Positions 41,370 through 49,924 are shown, numbered from the stretch's first letter. The stretch: DNA of 64,000 nucleotides from Bacteriovorax stolpii (GCA_945883845.1 CAMCYI010000003.1:1-64000), one strand, 5' to 3'. Made by a program: numbers and translations. The notes: a model not told the origin generated them from the letters alone.

Positions 41370-41615
41370 ATGGCCCACGATGAAACTCGAAAATACATTC
41401 ACGATCTCGCCAACCACTTCACCATCATCGATGCTTCCATTATGCGGGCCCTCCAGCTCCTGACCCGCAATCATCCCGAACTTGCCGACGAAATTGGGCG
41501 CATTCGCAAAGCTGATGAATATATAAAAAAGTCCGTCCATACGCTTAAATCGTTCCGCGAGCACATTCACAATCAAATCGCTTCGGAAAAGTCACAAGAT
41601 AAGCCAACGACCTAA
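41370..41615 (+). CDS. Small helical protein resembling a histidine-kinase DHp H-box
   Basis: The 81-aa protein begins with RKYIHDLANHFTII, which recalls the H-box of dimerisation/phosphotransfer domains (HD-x-x-N, as in HisKA-like, Spo0B or ChpT proteins, with His11 the candidate acceptor). It continues with a second long helix (EIGRIRKADEYIKKSVHTLKSFREHI). No ATP-binding domain follows. It may be a stand-alone phosphotransfer or dimerisation module; this is a motif-level inference. The ribosome-binding site is weak. No partner gene is adjacent. Confidence 0.6.
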   Translation: MAHDETRKYIHDLANHFTIIDASIMRALQLLTRNHPELADEIGRIRKADEYIKKSVHTLKSFREHIHNQIASEKSQDKPTT

Positions 41616-41710
41616 ATGTCTAGAATGTTGATAGTTTCACTTAAGAAATATTTCACTGATTCCGTTTATACTACCGATATGTACCTTGATTCATTTAAAG
41701 GGAGTCTTCG

Positions 41711-42691
41711 GTGAAACTTCTTCTCGCATCTCTTTTAAGTCTTCTTTCTCTTCATGCAATTGCACAGAGACAGGCGATTACTGAGGCTAACCTCGCAGCT
41801 GCGGACACGACTGGAGAAATCGAACTTCTTGATTGGGCGCAATTAACTGAAGCTCAGGCCGCAACTCTCAGCAATGCAGTGATTAGTCAGTTTTCTCCGG
41901 CATCATTTGCTCTCATTCCTGCTACACGTTTCTCGAACCTTACTCCGGACTCAATCATAGGTGTGACAGACCCACAGCTCAACCAGCTCAACCAGGATCA
42001 AATCAGAGGTATCGGGGCGAAAGTAAATAGAATTCGGCCTGCTACTCTCATGGCAATGGATAATACCAAATTTCAGATGCTCGAAGATGCTCAGCTCGGT
42101 GCCCTCGAAATGGCCCAGATTCAGGCACTCTCTATTGCACCTCTTGAAAAAATTCGTGGGCTCGGCCAGCGCATCCAGCAACTAAGTCTCGCTCAGCTTG
42201 GGCAACTAGATGACTCTGCCAAACGTGTTCTTCGCGATGCTGCAAATCCTGCTTTGCCGTTCTCAGCTGAGCAAAGAAACATGTTGAGAGACGGTGTACA
42301 AACTCCACCTGTTGTTAGCTCTGATGCCCCGGGAACTCCGGATGAAGGTGCTACCACTAGCGGAACTCGTTACGTAGCCTCAACTTGTACTTTCGTTAAC
42401 GAAATCCCACTTCGTATTGTAACAGCTAACGTCCCAGGTTGTGGCCGTCCATCGAACGTCCGCACTTGTGTTGCCTACGTATCCTGCGCCACTACTTCAG
42501 CTGCAGATAGTCCGCGATTTATACGCATGTCTTCTTGTCGAGCTAGCTTCTGCCAGGGTAGCACTGCAAACGCTGCAAGCTGTACTTCTGACAGAACCCG
42601 CTACTCCCGTGAAGCAGACGGCAGTAATGATGATGAAGGCGTAACAGCTCCAGTCAAAGCAAACCTTACTCCAAGAGCGACAGGTACATGA
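41711..42691 (+). CDS. Secreted protein with Leu/Gln-rich short repeats and Cys-rich C-terminus
   Basis: The 326-aa protein has a signal peptide (cleavage after AIA, residue 18). Residues about 38-200 contain a degenerate repeat of roughly 20 residues, L-(T/S)-x2-Q-(L/I)-x2-L, as in LTEAQAATL, LNQDQIRGI and LSLAQLGQL. These should form stacked short helices. After a Pro/Thr linker, a domain at about 235-300 has eight Cys. The start is GTG with AAGGGAG upstream. It overlaps the next gene by ATGA. It may be a surface or periplasmic binding protein. The family name is not recognised. Confidence 0.7.
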   Translation: MKLLLASLLSLLSLHAIAQRQAITEANLAAADTTGEIELLDWAQLTEAQAATLSNAVISQFSPASFALIPATRFSNLTPDSIIGVTDPQLNQLNQDQIRGIGAKVNRIRPATLMAMDNTKFQMLEDAQLGALEMAQIQALSIAPLEKIRGLGQRIQQLSLAQLGQLDDSAKRVLRDAANPALPFSAEQRNMLRDGVQTPPVVSSDAPGTPDEGATTSGTRYVASTCTFVNEIPLRIVTANVPGCGRPSNVRTCVAYVSCATTSAADSPRFIRMSSCRASFCQGSTANAASCTSDRTRYSREADGSNDDEGVTAPVKANLTPRATGT

Positions 42692-42945
42692 AAAAATATC
42701 TCTTAGTACTTCTGATTCTCAGTTCACTCGCACAGGCCGGAATCGATCCCCTGGTCTGGGTCCGGGGTACGATCAGTAATAAGTTTGATGATAAAGAAGT
42801 AAAGGTGAAGGATTCCCAAGGACAGATCTACATGCTTCCAAGGCACGTGTTCCCGAAGGACTTTAAGTTCGAGCAAGGCGCTTCATTCAATCTCGAGATT
42901 CACGAGAACGAAATCAAAGACGTAAAGCTTCTCAAGAAAAAATAA
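42688..42945 (+). CDS. Small exported OB-like protein
   Basis: The 85-aa precursor has a signal peptide (cleavage near QAG, residue 17) and about five beta strands (VWVRGTISNKF, EVKVKDSQGQIYML, SFNLEIHENEI). This suggests a small OB or SH3-like barrel in the periplasm. It is coupled by a 4-nt overlap to the Leu/Gln-repeat exoprotein, so the two may interact. The stop abuts the convergent neighbour without a spacer. Confidence 0.65.
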   Translation: MKKYLLVLLILSSLAQAGIDPLVWVRGTISNKFDDKEVKVKDSQGQIYMLPRHVFPKDFKFEQGASFNLEIHENEIKDVKLLKKK

Positions 42946-43233
42946 TTACTTTGAATTAAGTTCGAGAATTTCCATCGTGTACGGATCCGTCTTAAGCGAG
43001 ATGGACTTTTTCTTTTCCTGCGCTTCAAGAAGAGCATCGTGAATCTTATCGTAGTTCGGTGACGTCGTCTTGAGCTTGTAGATCGCTGCGTGCTTCTGGA
43101 AAAGAATACGCTGACCGTAGCGCACTTCCTGGATCGATCTAATCTTGTCATTCAGTTCAAGGGGCTTCACTTCATCAGCGTAGGCTGAAGTGAGGGCGAG
43201 GATGGCAGTGAGGGCGAAGAATAATTTTTTCAT
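42946..43233 (-). CDS. Small exported protein, paralogue A flanking the deamidase
   Basis: The 95-aa precursor has a signal peptide (cleavage after AYA, residue 19). The mature part is clearly related to the protein at 44066-44347. They share the RYGQ/DYGH segment, the block F/L-KHxAIYKLK-x2-(S/N)P-N, a central amphipathic helix, and the ending L-K-x-DPxTMEI-x-EL. It follows the protein-glutaminase-like gene by 14 nt. Candidate roles are inhibitor, pro-domain in trans or chaperone of that enzyme, inferred from the flanking duplication. Confidence 0.72.
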   Translation of the reverse strand: MKKLFFALTAILALTSAYADEVKPLELNDKIRSIQEVRYGQRILFQKHAAIYKLKTTSPNYDKIHDALLEAQEKKKSISLKTDPYTMEILELNSK

Positions 43234-43247
43234 ATTGATTTCCGTTT

Positions 43248-44069
43248 TTAATTTTTAGGGTTTTGCTGTTGTGATGTCTGAAGTTTTTGGGCTGGCGGCC
43301 AAGGAGTTCCCTGACGGGGTGCCTGCAGTTGCTGATAAGGGACCTGTTGTTGACTGGCCTGTGCCGGATTTCTCGGAACGATCTGGCCCCGTGCCAGACG
43401 CTGAGTATATGCCCTTTGCTGAGCTAGATAGCCTTCCATCGTTCTTGCTGCACCATCAAGGTCACCCTGGCCCCAGCTTGTTCTTCCGGACTGTCCGCCT
43501 GGTGTGTACTCGTAGCGACTCGTTTCGTAGGTCCGGTCAGCTCGGCCGCCCGGATGTCTTGTTTGAATTCCCGTCCATTCAGCGACAGGAACAGGTCTTT
43601 GGAAAATTGAAGGATCGAAGACGAAGGGAACGTTCTGGCCATTTTTTCTGACCATCACAATTGGTGCCACGTGATACCACCATTCAACATATCCATCTGG
43701 AGAGCGATTCGTTTCAACACGAAGATCGCCTTCAACAAAAACTTTTCCAGAGATGATGCCAAGCTCTTCGAGGATGCGCGACATCGCGTGAGCGCGGGCG
43801 TAGCACCCATCTTGCGGATAGAGGAAAGGAATCTCCGGCCTTGCGGCCAGCATGTTGAAGAGCTCGACTGCGTACTCCTCAGAGATGAGACTGAGTTCGA
43901 GGCTTGTTGAACCATCGACGAGAGTCGCAGTTCCCACCGTACGGTCGCAGTTAAGAGCAGAAGTAATTGACTGAGGGTCTGAAAGCACCCTGACTGCTTG
44001 CCGTAAATCCTGAGCACCTGCAGATAAAGAGAGAAGGAGAAGAATAATGAACAGTAAGGTTCTTTTCAT
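43248..44069 (-). CDS. Secreted protein-glutaminase-like deamidase with Gln-rich tail
   Basis: The 273-aa protein has a signal peptide (cleavage after GAQ, about residue 20) and the protein-glutaminase catalytic pattern: Cys89 in DGCYARAHAM, His133 in WYHVAPIV and Asp152 in FVFDPSIF. Such enzymes deamidate side chains of protein-bound glutamine. The last 60 residues are unusual: Pro-rich, with about 17 Gln, including two QQQ runs, so the enzyme carries potential substrates on its own tail. It starts inside the stop of the upstream paralogue B gene (4-nt overlap) and is followed by paralogue A, forming a tight three-gene operon. Confidence 0.78.
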   Translation of the reverse strand: MKRTLLFIILLLLSLSAGAQDLRQAVRVLSDPQSITSALNCDRTVGTATLVDGSTSLELSLISEEYAVELFNMLAARPEIPFLYPQDGCYARAHAMSRILEELGIISGKVFVEGDLRVETNRSPDGYVEWWYHVAPIVMVRKNGQNVPFVFDPSIFQRPVPVAEWTGIQTRHPGGRADRTYETSRYEYTPGGQSGRTSWGQGDLDGAARTMEGYLAQQRAYTQRLARGQIVPRNPAQASQQQVPYQQLQAPRQGTPWPPAQKLQTSQQQNPKN

Positions 44070-44347
44070 TTTTTACTCAGTTCCTGAATCTCCATCGTGA
44101 AGGGATCAACCTTCAACGTCAGAGCAGATTTAGTTTCGAGACTCTCTTTCAAAGAAAGAAGGAGTGACTCGAAGTTAGGATTTGATTTTTTAAGTTTGTA
44201 GATTGCAGAATGTTTTTTGAGTCCAACACCATGTCCATAATCACGATCAACGATGCGAACGACCTGGTCATCAATCGACATAGGTTCTCCAGCTGCGAAA
44301 GACAAAAGGGGTAACAGGAAAAGAAAAAGGATAAGAAGTTTCTTCAT
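44066..44347 (-). CDS. Small exported protein, paralogue B flanking the deamidase
   Basis: The 93-aa precursor has a signal peptide (cleavage after SFA, residue 18) and is homologous to the protein at 42946-43233 through KKHSAIYKLKKSNPNF and LTLKVDPFTMEIQELSKK. It is the first gene of the operon and its stop overlaps the deamidase start, which implies near-equal synthesis. A binding-partner or inhibitor role is inferred. No known inhibitor family is recognised. Confidence 0.72.
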   Translation of the reverse strand: MKKLLILFLFLLPLLSFAAGEPMSIDDQVVRIVDRDYGHGVGLKKHSAIYKLKKSNPNFESLLLSLKESLETKSALTLKVDPFTMEIQELSKK

Positions 44348-44413
44348 GTCATTCTGATCGGTATAGCTAAGGAAAGATAAATGAGATTTCGTCTGAGTAA
44401 ATGTGTCGGAATT

Positions 44414-44439
44414 AAAAAAGGCCCTCCGAAGAGGGCCTT
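44414..44439 (-). terminator. Intrinsic terminator of rpsD
   Basis: Read on the minus strand, AAGGCCCTC-TTCG-GAGGGCCTT forms a 9-bp stem with a UUCG tetraloop and is followed by TTTT. It lies 26 nt beyond the rpsD stop codon and separates it from the deamidase operon. Confidence 0.92.
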
Positions 44440-44464
44440 CATTTGAAATGAATCTTGAGACTGC

Positions 44465-45097
44465 TTACTTAACTTTCCAGTAAAACTCGATCACGAGACG
44501 TTTTTCGAATGCAAACGGAATGTCTTCAGCGAGTGGCTTAGCAACCATTTTCAACTTCTCTTTCTCACCAGTCGGCTCTTTCATGATGAAAGCAGGAACT
44601 GCTGAGATACGAGGGCGTTGTTTTGCCTGGAGGTAGTTTCCAGACTTAGCACCTGTATCAGTGATTTCGATCACGTCGTTCGGCTTAACGATGTAAGCAG
44701 GAACGTTGATGATTTTGCCGTTAACTTTAATGTGCTTATGCGAAACCATCTGACGAGCAGCTGGAGTCGACGGGGCCCAGTTAGCGCGGAAAACAACGTT
44801 ATCAAGACGAGATTCAAGGTTGATGATCATTGTATCAACCCATGATTGTGTCTTAACTTTCTTAGCGTTCTTTACGTAGTTACGGAGTTGAGACTCACGC
44901 AGACCGTAGTTGAACATAACTTTTTGCTTCTCGATCAAACGAACCGTGTAATCTGAGAGCTTCTTACGGGCCATACCATGTTGACCTGGACCATAAGGTT
45001 TTCTTTCAAGAGCGCCGGCCTTGCCGAGTCCTGGAAGTTCAACACCGAGACGGCGTTGAATTTTGAAGCGCGAACGCCCCATGCTGATTTTTGCCAT
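44465..45097 (-). CDS. rpsD: 30S ribosomal protein S4
   Basis: The 210-aa protein matches S4, opening with SRFKIQRRLGVELPGLGK. It has YGPGQHGMARKKLSDY, the S4 RNA-binding domain (ESRLDNVVFRANWAPSTPAARQMVSHKHIKVNG) and a C-terminal FYWKVK. It is the zinc-free form without the N-terminal Cys cluster. It binds 16S rRNA early in 30S assembly and usually lies in the alpha operon beside rpsK/rpoA; here it stands alone with its own terminator. AAGGAG 7 nt upstream supports the ATG. Confidence 0.96.
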   Translation of the reverse strand: MAKISMGRSRFKIQRRLGVELPGLGKAGALERKPYGPGQHGMARKKLSDYTVRLIEKQKVMFNYGLRESQLRNYVKNAKKVKTQSWVDTMIINLESRLDNVVFRANWAPSTPAARQMVSHKHIKVNGKIINVPAYIVKPNDVIEITDTGAKSGNYLQAKQRPRISAVPAFIMKEPTGEKEKLKMVAKPLAEDIPFAFEKRLVIEFYWKVK

Positions 45098-45307
45098 AAG
45101 TAACTCCTTTGGCGGTAGCGGGAAACAATTGTTTATAATTGAATCAATTCAGGCAGAGCCCGCTTCCTCGTACATTAATTGAGAACGGGCATCATAAAGA
45201 AGGTCAGGTCGATTGACAAGAGATTAAGGAGTTATGCTTGCTATGGTTCGTCGCGTCATGACGGTCCAGATAGCACTGTCTATATAATGAAGATATCAGG
45301 AGTTCCT

Positions 45308-45454
45308 ATGAAAGCAGTAACGGCCATCTCACTTCTCTTAGCTTTGGCACTCGGATACTACGTATTCGGGAATCAGAAATCTGTCACAGATATGGTTCAG
45401 GATGAAGTTCATAGAGGTGCTGCAGCTCCGGTTCGTTCGGAACAACCACTTTAA
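45308..45454 (+). CDS. Very small single-span membrane protein (48 aa)
   Basis: The ATG at 45308 has CAGGAG 7 nt upstream. The product has one hydrophobic helix (about 4-22), which may be a signal anchor, and a short polar periplasmic tail. A longer in-frame start at 45179 lacks a ribosome-binding site and would add a basic segment reading through the rpsD promoter region. The function is unknown. Its TAA overlaps the ribH stop by 4 nt on the opposite strand. Confidence 0.6.
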   Translation: MKAVTAISLLLALALGYYVFGNQKSVTDMVQDEVHRGAAAPVRSEQPL

Positions 45455-45966
45455 GAATGAGCGACTGAAGATTTACTTTCGCCGGCGGAAGTAAACGTCG
45501 TCTTGGCCTGAAGCTTCGGCATCAAGTTAGCCATCTCAATGGCAGCCATCCCTGCGTCCCAACCTTTATTTCCGGCCTTCGTACCAGCGCGCTCGATAGC
45601 TTGCTCAATTGTCTCAGTAGTCACAACTCCGAAGATCACAGGAACTCCTGTTTTCATTCCGGCCTGAGCAATCCCTTTCGCCGTTTCATTACAAACATAA
45701 TCGTAGTGAGTTGTTGACCCGCGAATCACGCATCCAAGACAGATCACAGAATCATATTTACCGCTTTCCGCGAGTGCCAGTGCAGCGAGTGGAAGTTCAA
45801 AGGCACCAGGAACCCAGACTTCATCGATGTTCTCGCGTTTCACTTCGTGGCGCTCGAGACAGCTCACAGCACCTTCGAGAAGTTTACTGGTAATGAAGTC
45901 ATTGAATCTCGCAGTCACGATGGCGACGCGAAGTTTTGTTCCGTTGAGTGAGCCTTCGATTTTCAT
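45451..45966 (-). CDS. ribH: 6,7-dimethyl-8-ribityllumazine synthase
   Basis: The 171-aa protein shows the lumazine synthase signatures RFND-F (22-26), [12 protein letters not shown] (55-66) and [15 protein letters not shown] (about 79-93). It joins ArP with DHBP-derived butanone phosphate. ATG at 45966, 7 nt after ribBA and behind AGGA, gives the family length. An upstream frame extension lies inside ribBA. It is the last gene of the riboflavin operon. A Lys/Thr/Ser-rich C-terminal tail of about 15 residues is slightly longer than usual. Confidence 0.95.
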   Translation of the reverse strand: MKIEGSLNGTKLRVAIVTARFNDFITSKLLEGAVSCLERHEVKRENIDEVWVPGAFELPLAALALAESGKYDSVICLGCVIRGSTTHYDYVCNETAKGIAQAGMKTGVPVIFGVVTTETIEQAIERAGTKAGNKGWDAGMAAIEMANLMPKLQAKTTFTSAGESKSSVAHS

Positions 45967-45973
45967 AACATTC

Positions 45974-47209
45974 CTATTGCTGAAATTTGGTCTGGCCAAG
46001 AATGTGCCCGAGACGCGTTTTCTTCGTGTGAAGGTATTGAGCGTTTTTATCGTGGGCAACTATTTCGAGGGCCGCGCGCTCAACATTTTTTATGCCGAGT
46101 TTATCCAGACCTTCGAGTTTCTTGGGATTGTTTGTCAGGAGACGAATACTTTGAAGTCCGTAGTAACGGATGATCTGTCCTGCCATCGTGTAGTCGCGCA
46201 TGTCCACCGGAAGTCCCAGGTGAATGTTGGCATCGACAGTGTCCATGCCTTTATCCTGCAACTGATAAGCACGGATCTTGTTGAAGAGACCAATGCCTCT
46301 TCCTTCCTGACGAAGATAAATCATCAGGCCCGCGCCTTCTTTTTCCATCAGCTCAAGCGAATGCTCAAGTTGATCTCCACAGTCACAGCGATAGCTTCCC
46401 AGTATGTCTCCGGTAAAACACTCGGAATGAATTCTCACCAGAGTGGAAGTGTTTGTACGTGAAGCAAGATCACCTTTCACAACCGCAATGTGTTCCTGTT
46501 TCAGGATCTCAGAGCGGAAAATAGAAATCTGGAAGTCTCCGTGTTTTGTCGGGAGGGCGACAGTCTCAACTGAAGAAATAAGATTCTCAGTCATCTTGCG
46601 ATAGCTGATGAGATCTTCGATCGAGATTATTTTAAGATCGTGTGTGCGTGCAATTTCTCTGAGCTCAGGAAGACGGGCCATCGTTCCATCGGGATTCATG
46701 ATTTCGCAGATCACTCCGACGGCAGAGAATCCTGACATCTTCGAGAGGTCCACTGAAGCTTCTGTGTGACCAGGGCGCTCGAGCACACCACCATCTTTTG
46801 CGATCAGTGGAAAAATATGTCCGGGACGAACGAAGTCGGCTGCTGTTGTATCTTTGAGTGAAAGGAGCTTGATGCTGTGAGAACGATCAGCGGATGAAAT
46901 ACCTGTGCTGATTTTTTCTTTTGCATCAATGGTGACAGTAAAAGCTGTTCCTAAAGAAGCGGTGTTGGCGGCAACCTGAAGTGGAAGATCAAACTTGCGC
47001 GCGAGTTCAGCTGAAAGGGGAGTGCAGATCAAGCCTCTGCCAATGGTTGCCATGAAGTTAATGGCCTCAGGTGTGACCATGTCGGCGGCCATGAGAAAGT
47101 CGCCTTCGTTTTCACGATCCTCATCATCGACAACGATAATCATCTTACCTTGCTTCAAATCAGCAAGGGCACTTTCGATGGTATCGAGCACAGAATTTTC
47201 AATCTTCAT
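45974..47209 (-). CDS. ribBA: Bifunctional DHBP synthase / GTP cyclohydrolase II
   Basis: The 411-aa fusion has an N-terminal RibB domain with [11 protein letters not shown] (acidic metal site) and RPGHTEAS. Its C-terminal RibA domain has the zinc-binding [18 protein letters not shown], the catalytic REGRGIGL and the LLTNNPKKL nucleotide motif. It supplies both precursors of the pathway from ribulose 5-phosphate and GTP. It lies 8 nt after ribE and 7 nt before ribH. All recognised catalytic residues are present in both halves, so both activities are expected. Confidence 0.96.
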   Translation of the reverse strand: MKIENSVLDTIESALADLKQGKMIIVVDDEDRENEGDFLMAADMVTPEAINFMATIGRGLICTPLSAELARKFDLPLQVAANTASLGTAFTVTIDAKEKISTGISSADRSHSIKLLSLKDTTAADFVRPGHIFPLIAKDGGVLERPGHTEASVDLSKMSGFSAVGVICEIMNPDGTMARLPELREIARTHDLKIISIEDLISYRKMTENLISSVETVALPTKHGDFQISIFRSEILKQEHIAVVKGDLASRTNTSTLVRIHSECFTGDILGSYRCDCGDQLEHSLELMEKEGAGLMIYLRQEGRGIGLFNKIRAYQLQDKGMDTVDANIHLGLPVDMRDYTMAGQIIRYYGLQSIRLLTNNPKKLEGLDKLGIKNVERAALEIVAHDKNAQYLHTKKTRLGHILGQTKFQQ

Positions 47210-47217
47210 AATTCACA

Positions 47218-47847
47218 TCAGGAAAAATTTTTGGCCCATTCGTTCTTTCGAGAATCTTGATTAAACCGCAGGAAGTTCTCGATATATTTGGCGATCATAT
47301 CTACCTCGATATTAAGCACATCACCAACAATTTTGGAAGATAATGAAGTCTTTTCCAGAGTGTGAGGAATGATCGCTACAGTCAGTGTTTCGTCTGTCAG
47401 TTTGGCTATGGTGAGGCTGATGCCATCAAGGGCAATCGAGCCTTCGGAAATCATGTACTTACGAATCTCCGGGTTGAATCCAATTTCAATCTCCCAGTTC
47501 TCACCTGTGGTCGTAATTTGTTTAATTTTACCCAGAGCGTTCACGTGCCCCTGAACGAAATGCCCGCCGAGGCGATCTTGCGGCCTCAGGGAGAGTTCCA
47601 GATTGACCTTATCGTTCACGCTCAGAGTGCCGAGACTCGTCTTCTGGAGAGTCATGTGGATCGCCTGAACGCGGAATGTATCGCCTGAAATCTGCGTGGC
47701 CGTGAGACAGACACCATTGGTCGCAACTGAATCATCAATCTGAATATCTTTGATCAGGCCTGGTGCCTTGATGACAAATTCTTTTCCTTCAGTGTTCGTC
47801 GTGATGGATTGAAGTGTGCCGAGTTCCTGAATAAGTCCGGTGAACAT
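47218..47847 (-). CDS. ribE: Riboflavin synthase alpha subunit
   Basis: The 209-aa protein comprises two tandem lumazine-binding barrels, opening with MFTGLIQELG. Each half holds a T-(N/A)-GVCLT / LDGISLT-type motif and a GGHFVQGHV-like segment. It dismutates two lumazines to riboflavin. AGGA lies 9 nt upstream, within the end of ribD; 3 nt separate the genes. The C-terminus extends with a short basic tail. Confidence 0.94.
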   Translation of the reverse strand: MFTGLIQELGTLQSITTNTEGKEFVIKAPGLIKDIQIDDSVATNGVCLTATQISGDTFRVQAIHMTLQKTSLGTLSVNDKVNLELSLRPQDRLGGHFVQGHVNALGKIKQITTTGENWEIEIGFNPEIRKYMISEGSIALDGISLTIAKLTDETLTVAIIPHTLEKTSLSSKIVGDVLNIEVDMIAKYIENFLRFNQDSRKNEWAKNFS

Positions 47848-47850
47848 AAA

Positions 47851-48912
47851 TTATTCCTGAGTCAGTTTGCCGGTGAGATAAAAATCCTCACCGATCCATT
47901 GAGATTGAATGTTTTGAAGCTTAGGTCTCTCGCTTAATTTCGTCAGTCCAAAATCAGAAAGGGCAGAGGGGCCCGCGCCGAGAAAACTCGGATTCTGATA
48001 GAGGCTGATTCTGTTCACCAGTTTTTCCTGCATAAGACTTGCCGCCAGGAGAGATCCACCTTCGACAAAAAGTGTGATGATTTTTTTTTGAAAGAGATCG
48101 TACATGGCCTCATCGAGGTTCTGGACTATTTTTACCTGCTCATGCGGAAAATCCAAAGTTACCGGTTTCTGTGTGTAGACCAGAGTTTTAGATTTCAAGT
48201 CGTCTGTAAAAAGTGAAAGTAATGGAGGTAAATTCCCTGAGCGGGTGAAAACGATCCGCCAGGGTTGATCGTTTTTAAATCCATCAAGTCTTACCGAAAG
48301 TTTGGGATTATCTTTCCTGGCCGTCTCAGCACCTACAGCAATGGCCTGATATTGCGAGCGCAGGAGATGAACATGATTGCGTGCCGCTTCGCTAGTGATC
48401 CACTGGGATTCCCCAGAAGGCAGGGCAATCCGGCCATCAAGACTGGTGGCCATCTTCAGATGAACGAATGGTCTTTTTTTTCTTTGCGCATGAAAGAAAG
48501 CTTCGTTCAATAGTTCACCCTCTACAGCAAGAATTCCATACTCAACTTCAATGCCATTCTGGCGAAGAAGTTCAACTCCCTTCCCATTCACTTCAGGATT
48601 GGGATCGAGATTACAGATCACAACTTTTTTTATTTTTTCTGTGATTACTCTCTGAGCACAGGGCGGAGTTGTTTTATTCGTGTGGCAACATGGTTCGAGA
48701 TTCACAAAGAGTGTTGCACCTTCCGGAGACTCCTTGCAGTTTTTGAAAGCGTCGACCTCAGCGTGGTCCTCACCGGCCTTGTGATGAAAACCCTCACCGA
48801 TGATTTTTCCGTTTTTAACAATCACTGCACCAACAAGTGGATTCGGCCAGGTTGAACCCTGAGCCTTACTTGCGAGTGTGAACGTCCGGCGGATGAAATC
48901 ATCAAAGGTCAC
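47851..48912 (-). CDS. ribD: Riboflavin biosynthesis deaminase/reductase
   Basis: The 353-aa fusion has a cytidine-deaminase-like domain with HAEVDAF and the zinc ligands EPCCHTNKTTPPC (about 72-84). A DHFR-like reductase domain follows from about 145 (KMATSLDGRIALPSGESQWI). It performs two middle steps of the pathway. It starts with GTG behind GGAGGG, overlapping the end of the upstream Xer-like gene by 11 nt, so the operon apparently begins further up. No FMN riboswitch-like leader is seen before ribD or before the Xer-like gene. Confidence 0.94.
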   Translation of the reverse strand: MTFDDFIRRTFTLASKAQGSTWPNPLVGAVIVKNGKIIGEGFHHKAGEDHAEVDAFKNCKESPEGATLFVNLEPCCHTNKTTPPCAQRVITEKIKKVVICNLDPNPEVNGKGVELLRQNGIEVEYGILAVEGELLNEAFFHAQRKKRPFVHLKMATSLDGRIALPSGESQWITSEAARNHVHLLRSQYQAIAVGAETARKDNPKLSVRLDGFKNDQPWRIVFTRSGNLPPLLSLFTDDLKSKTLVYTQKPVTLDFPHEQVKIVQNLDEAMYDLFQKKIITLFVEGGSLLAASLMQEKLVNRISLYQNPSFLGAGPSALSDFGLTKLSERPKLQNIQSQWIGEDFYLTGKLTQE

Positions 48913-49861
48913 CTTGTCCCTCCATGTCCTGAAAGACGAGACCGGAAGGATCTTTCTTTAATTCTTCGAGGTAAAGCTCAAGTGAATAGCTGGGAGTTAC
49001 GCCAAGCCATTCACGAATCGTTGCATGATTGATTCCGAGATTGAGCCACTTGAAAATGCAGGATTGCCTGAGTGACTTCGCTGTCATATGTGACTTCATT
49101 TCTTTACGTAGTTCTTCAAAAAATAATTCAATCCCACGGGGAGAAAGGCCACCCGCGAGAATTTTATAAGGATTGGCATTAAAAAGAAGCTCGTCAATTT
49201 CTTTATCCTGTTCGCGTAGAATGTCTTTGTAAAGCTGACGGTAGAAGAGAAAATCTTTGGTAAAACAGCCTGGCAATGGAATCGAGTAAGGATCTCTTTT
49301 TGGGTGATCAACCAAAACGCGAAAGCCTTTCTGGTCTTTCAGAATTCCTGCGAGTGAAAGTTTCGCGAGGTCTGAAACTTTTAAACCTGAACCGTAAATC
49401 AGGTGAAAGATCATCAGGTTTCTTGCATTCACAAGTTGTGAAAGACCTTGCGATGATTTTACGCGCGCACGAAGAATATCACAGGTTCTGATAACTTCGG
49501 GAAATGGACTCGGCTCAGGATTGTCGAGGACCTTGGGAGAGACAGTCATCTTTTTCAAAGGGTTTTCCTGAAATAAATCCTGGCCCATTAAAAAATCAAA
49601 AAATAATCGAAGGGCCTGAACTCTTCGTCTGACTGAATTAGGTGAGCCATATTTCTGATCAAGGAAATGTGAATATTCCTGAACCTGAGTCGTGGTGAAA
49701 GATTTCATTTTCAGATGCTTCTGTTTATCGACGAGAAAATTATTAAAGCACTGAAGGTCAGCTTTATAATTCTTAACGGTATTAAAACTCTTCCCCTGAT
49801 GCTGGAGGAGTTTTAAAAATTCTTGTTGTTTGTCTAAAAGATTCCATTCCATGCTTCGCAT
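48902..49861 (-). CDS. Tyrosine-recombinase (Xer-like) protein with degenerate catalytic residues
   Basis: The 319-aa protein has a SAM-like core-binding domain (about 8-95) and a C-terminal catalytic-type domain. Aligned by eye to XerD, the first catalytic Arg is Lys (YGSGLKVSDL), the box II His is Lys (TAKSLRQS) and the late His/Trp is Val (EWLGVTPS). The second Arg and the nucleophile-position Tyr (LELY) remain. Strand cleavage is therefore doubtful. It is co-oriented with and overlaps ribD. The start, 49861 or 49852, lacks a strong ribosome-binding site; the frame further upstream is antisense to the ABC-F gene. Confidence 0.78.
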   Translation of the reverse strand: MRSMEWNLLDKQQEFLKLLQHQGKSFNTVKNYKADLQCFNNFLVDKQKHLKMKSFTTTQVQEYSHFLDQKYGSPNSVRRRVQALRLFFDFLMGQDLFQENPLKKMTVSPKVLDNPEPSPFPEVIRTCDILRARVKSSQGLSQLVNARNLMIFHLIYGSGLKVSDLAKLSLAGILKDQKGFRVLVDHPKRDPYSIPLPGCFTKDFLFYRQLYKDILREQDKEIDELLFNANPYKILAGGLSPRGIELFFEELRKEMKSHMTAKSLRQSCIFKWLNLGINHATIREWLGVTPSYSLELYLEELKKDPSGLVFQDMEGQGDL

Positions 49862-49924
49862 ATTACGAAATTCGGTTGGACTTGCAAAGGCAAATCCGCT
49901 ACTCTTCTGACCTCGGAGGAATTC

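Noticed and set aside
45213..45247. TTGACA with nearby TATGCT/TATGGT as promoter of the 48-aa gene
   Set aside because: The spacings are 14 and 23 nt, outside the normal 16-18 nt range.
48902..49861. Xer-like protein as sign of an integron, prophage or integrative element
   Set aside because: No attachment-site repeats, tRNA, phage genes or cassette array are present, and the gene is embedded in a housekeeping operon.
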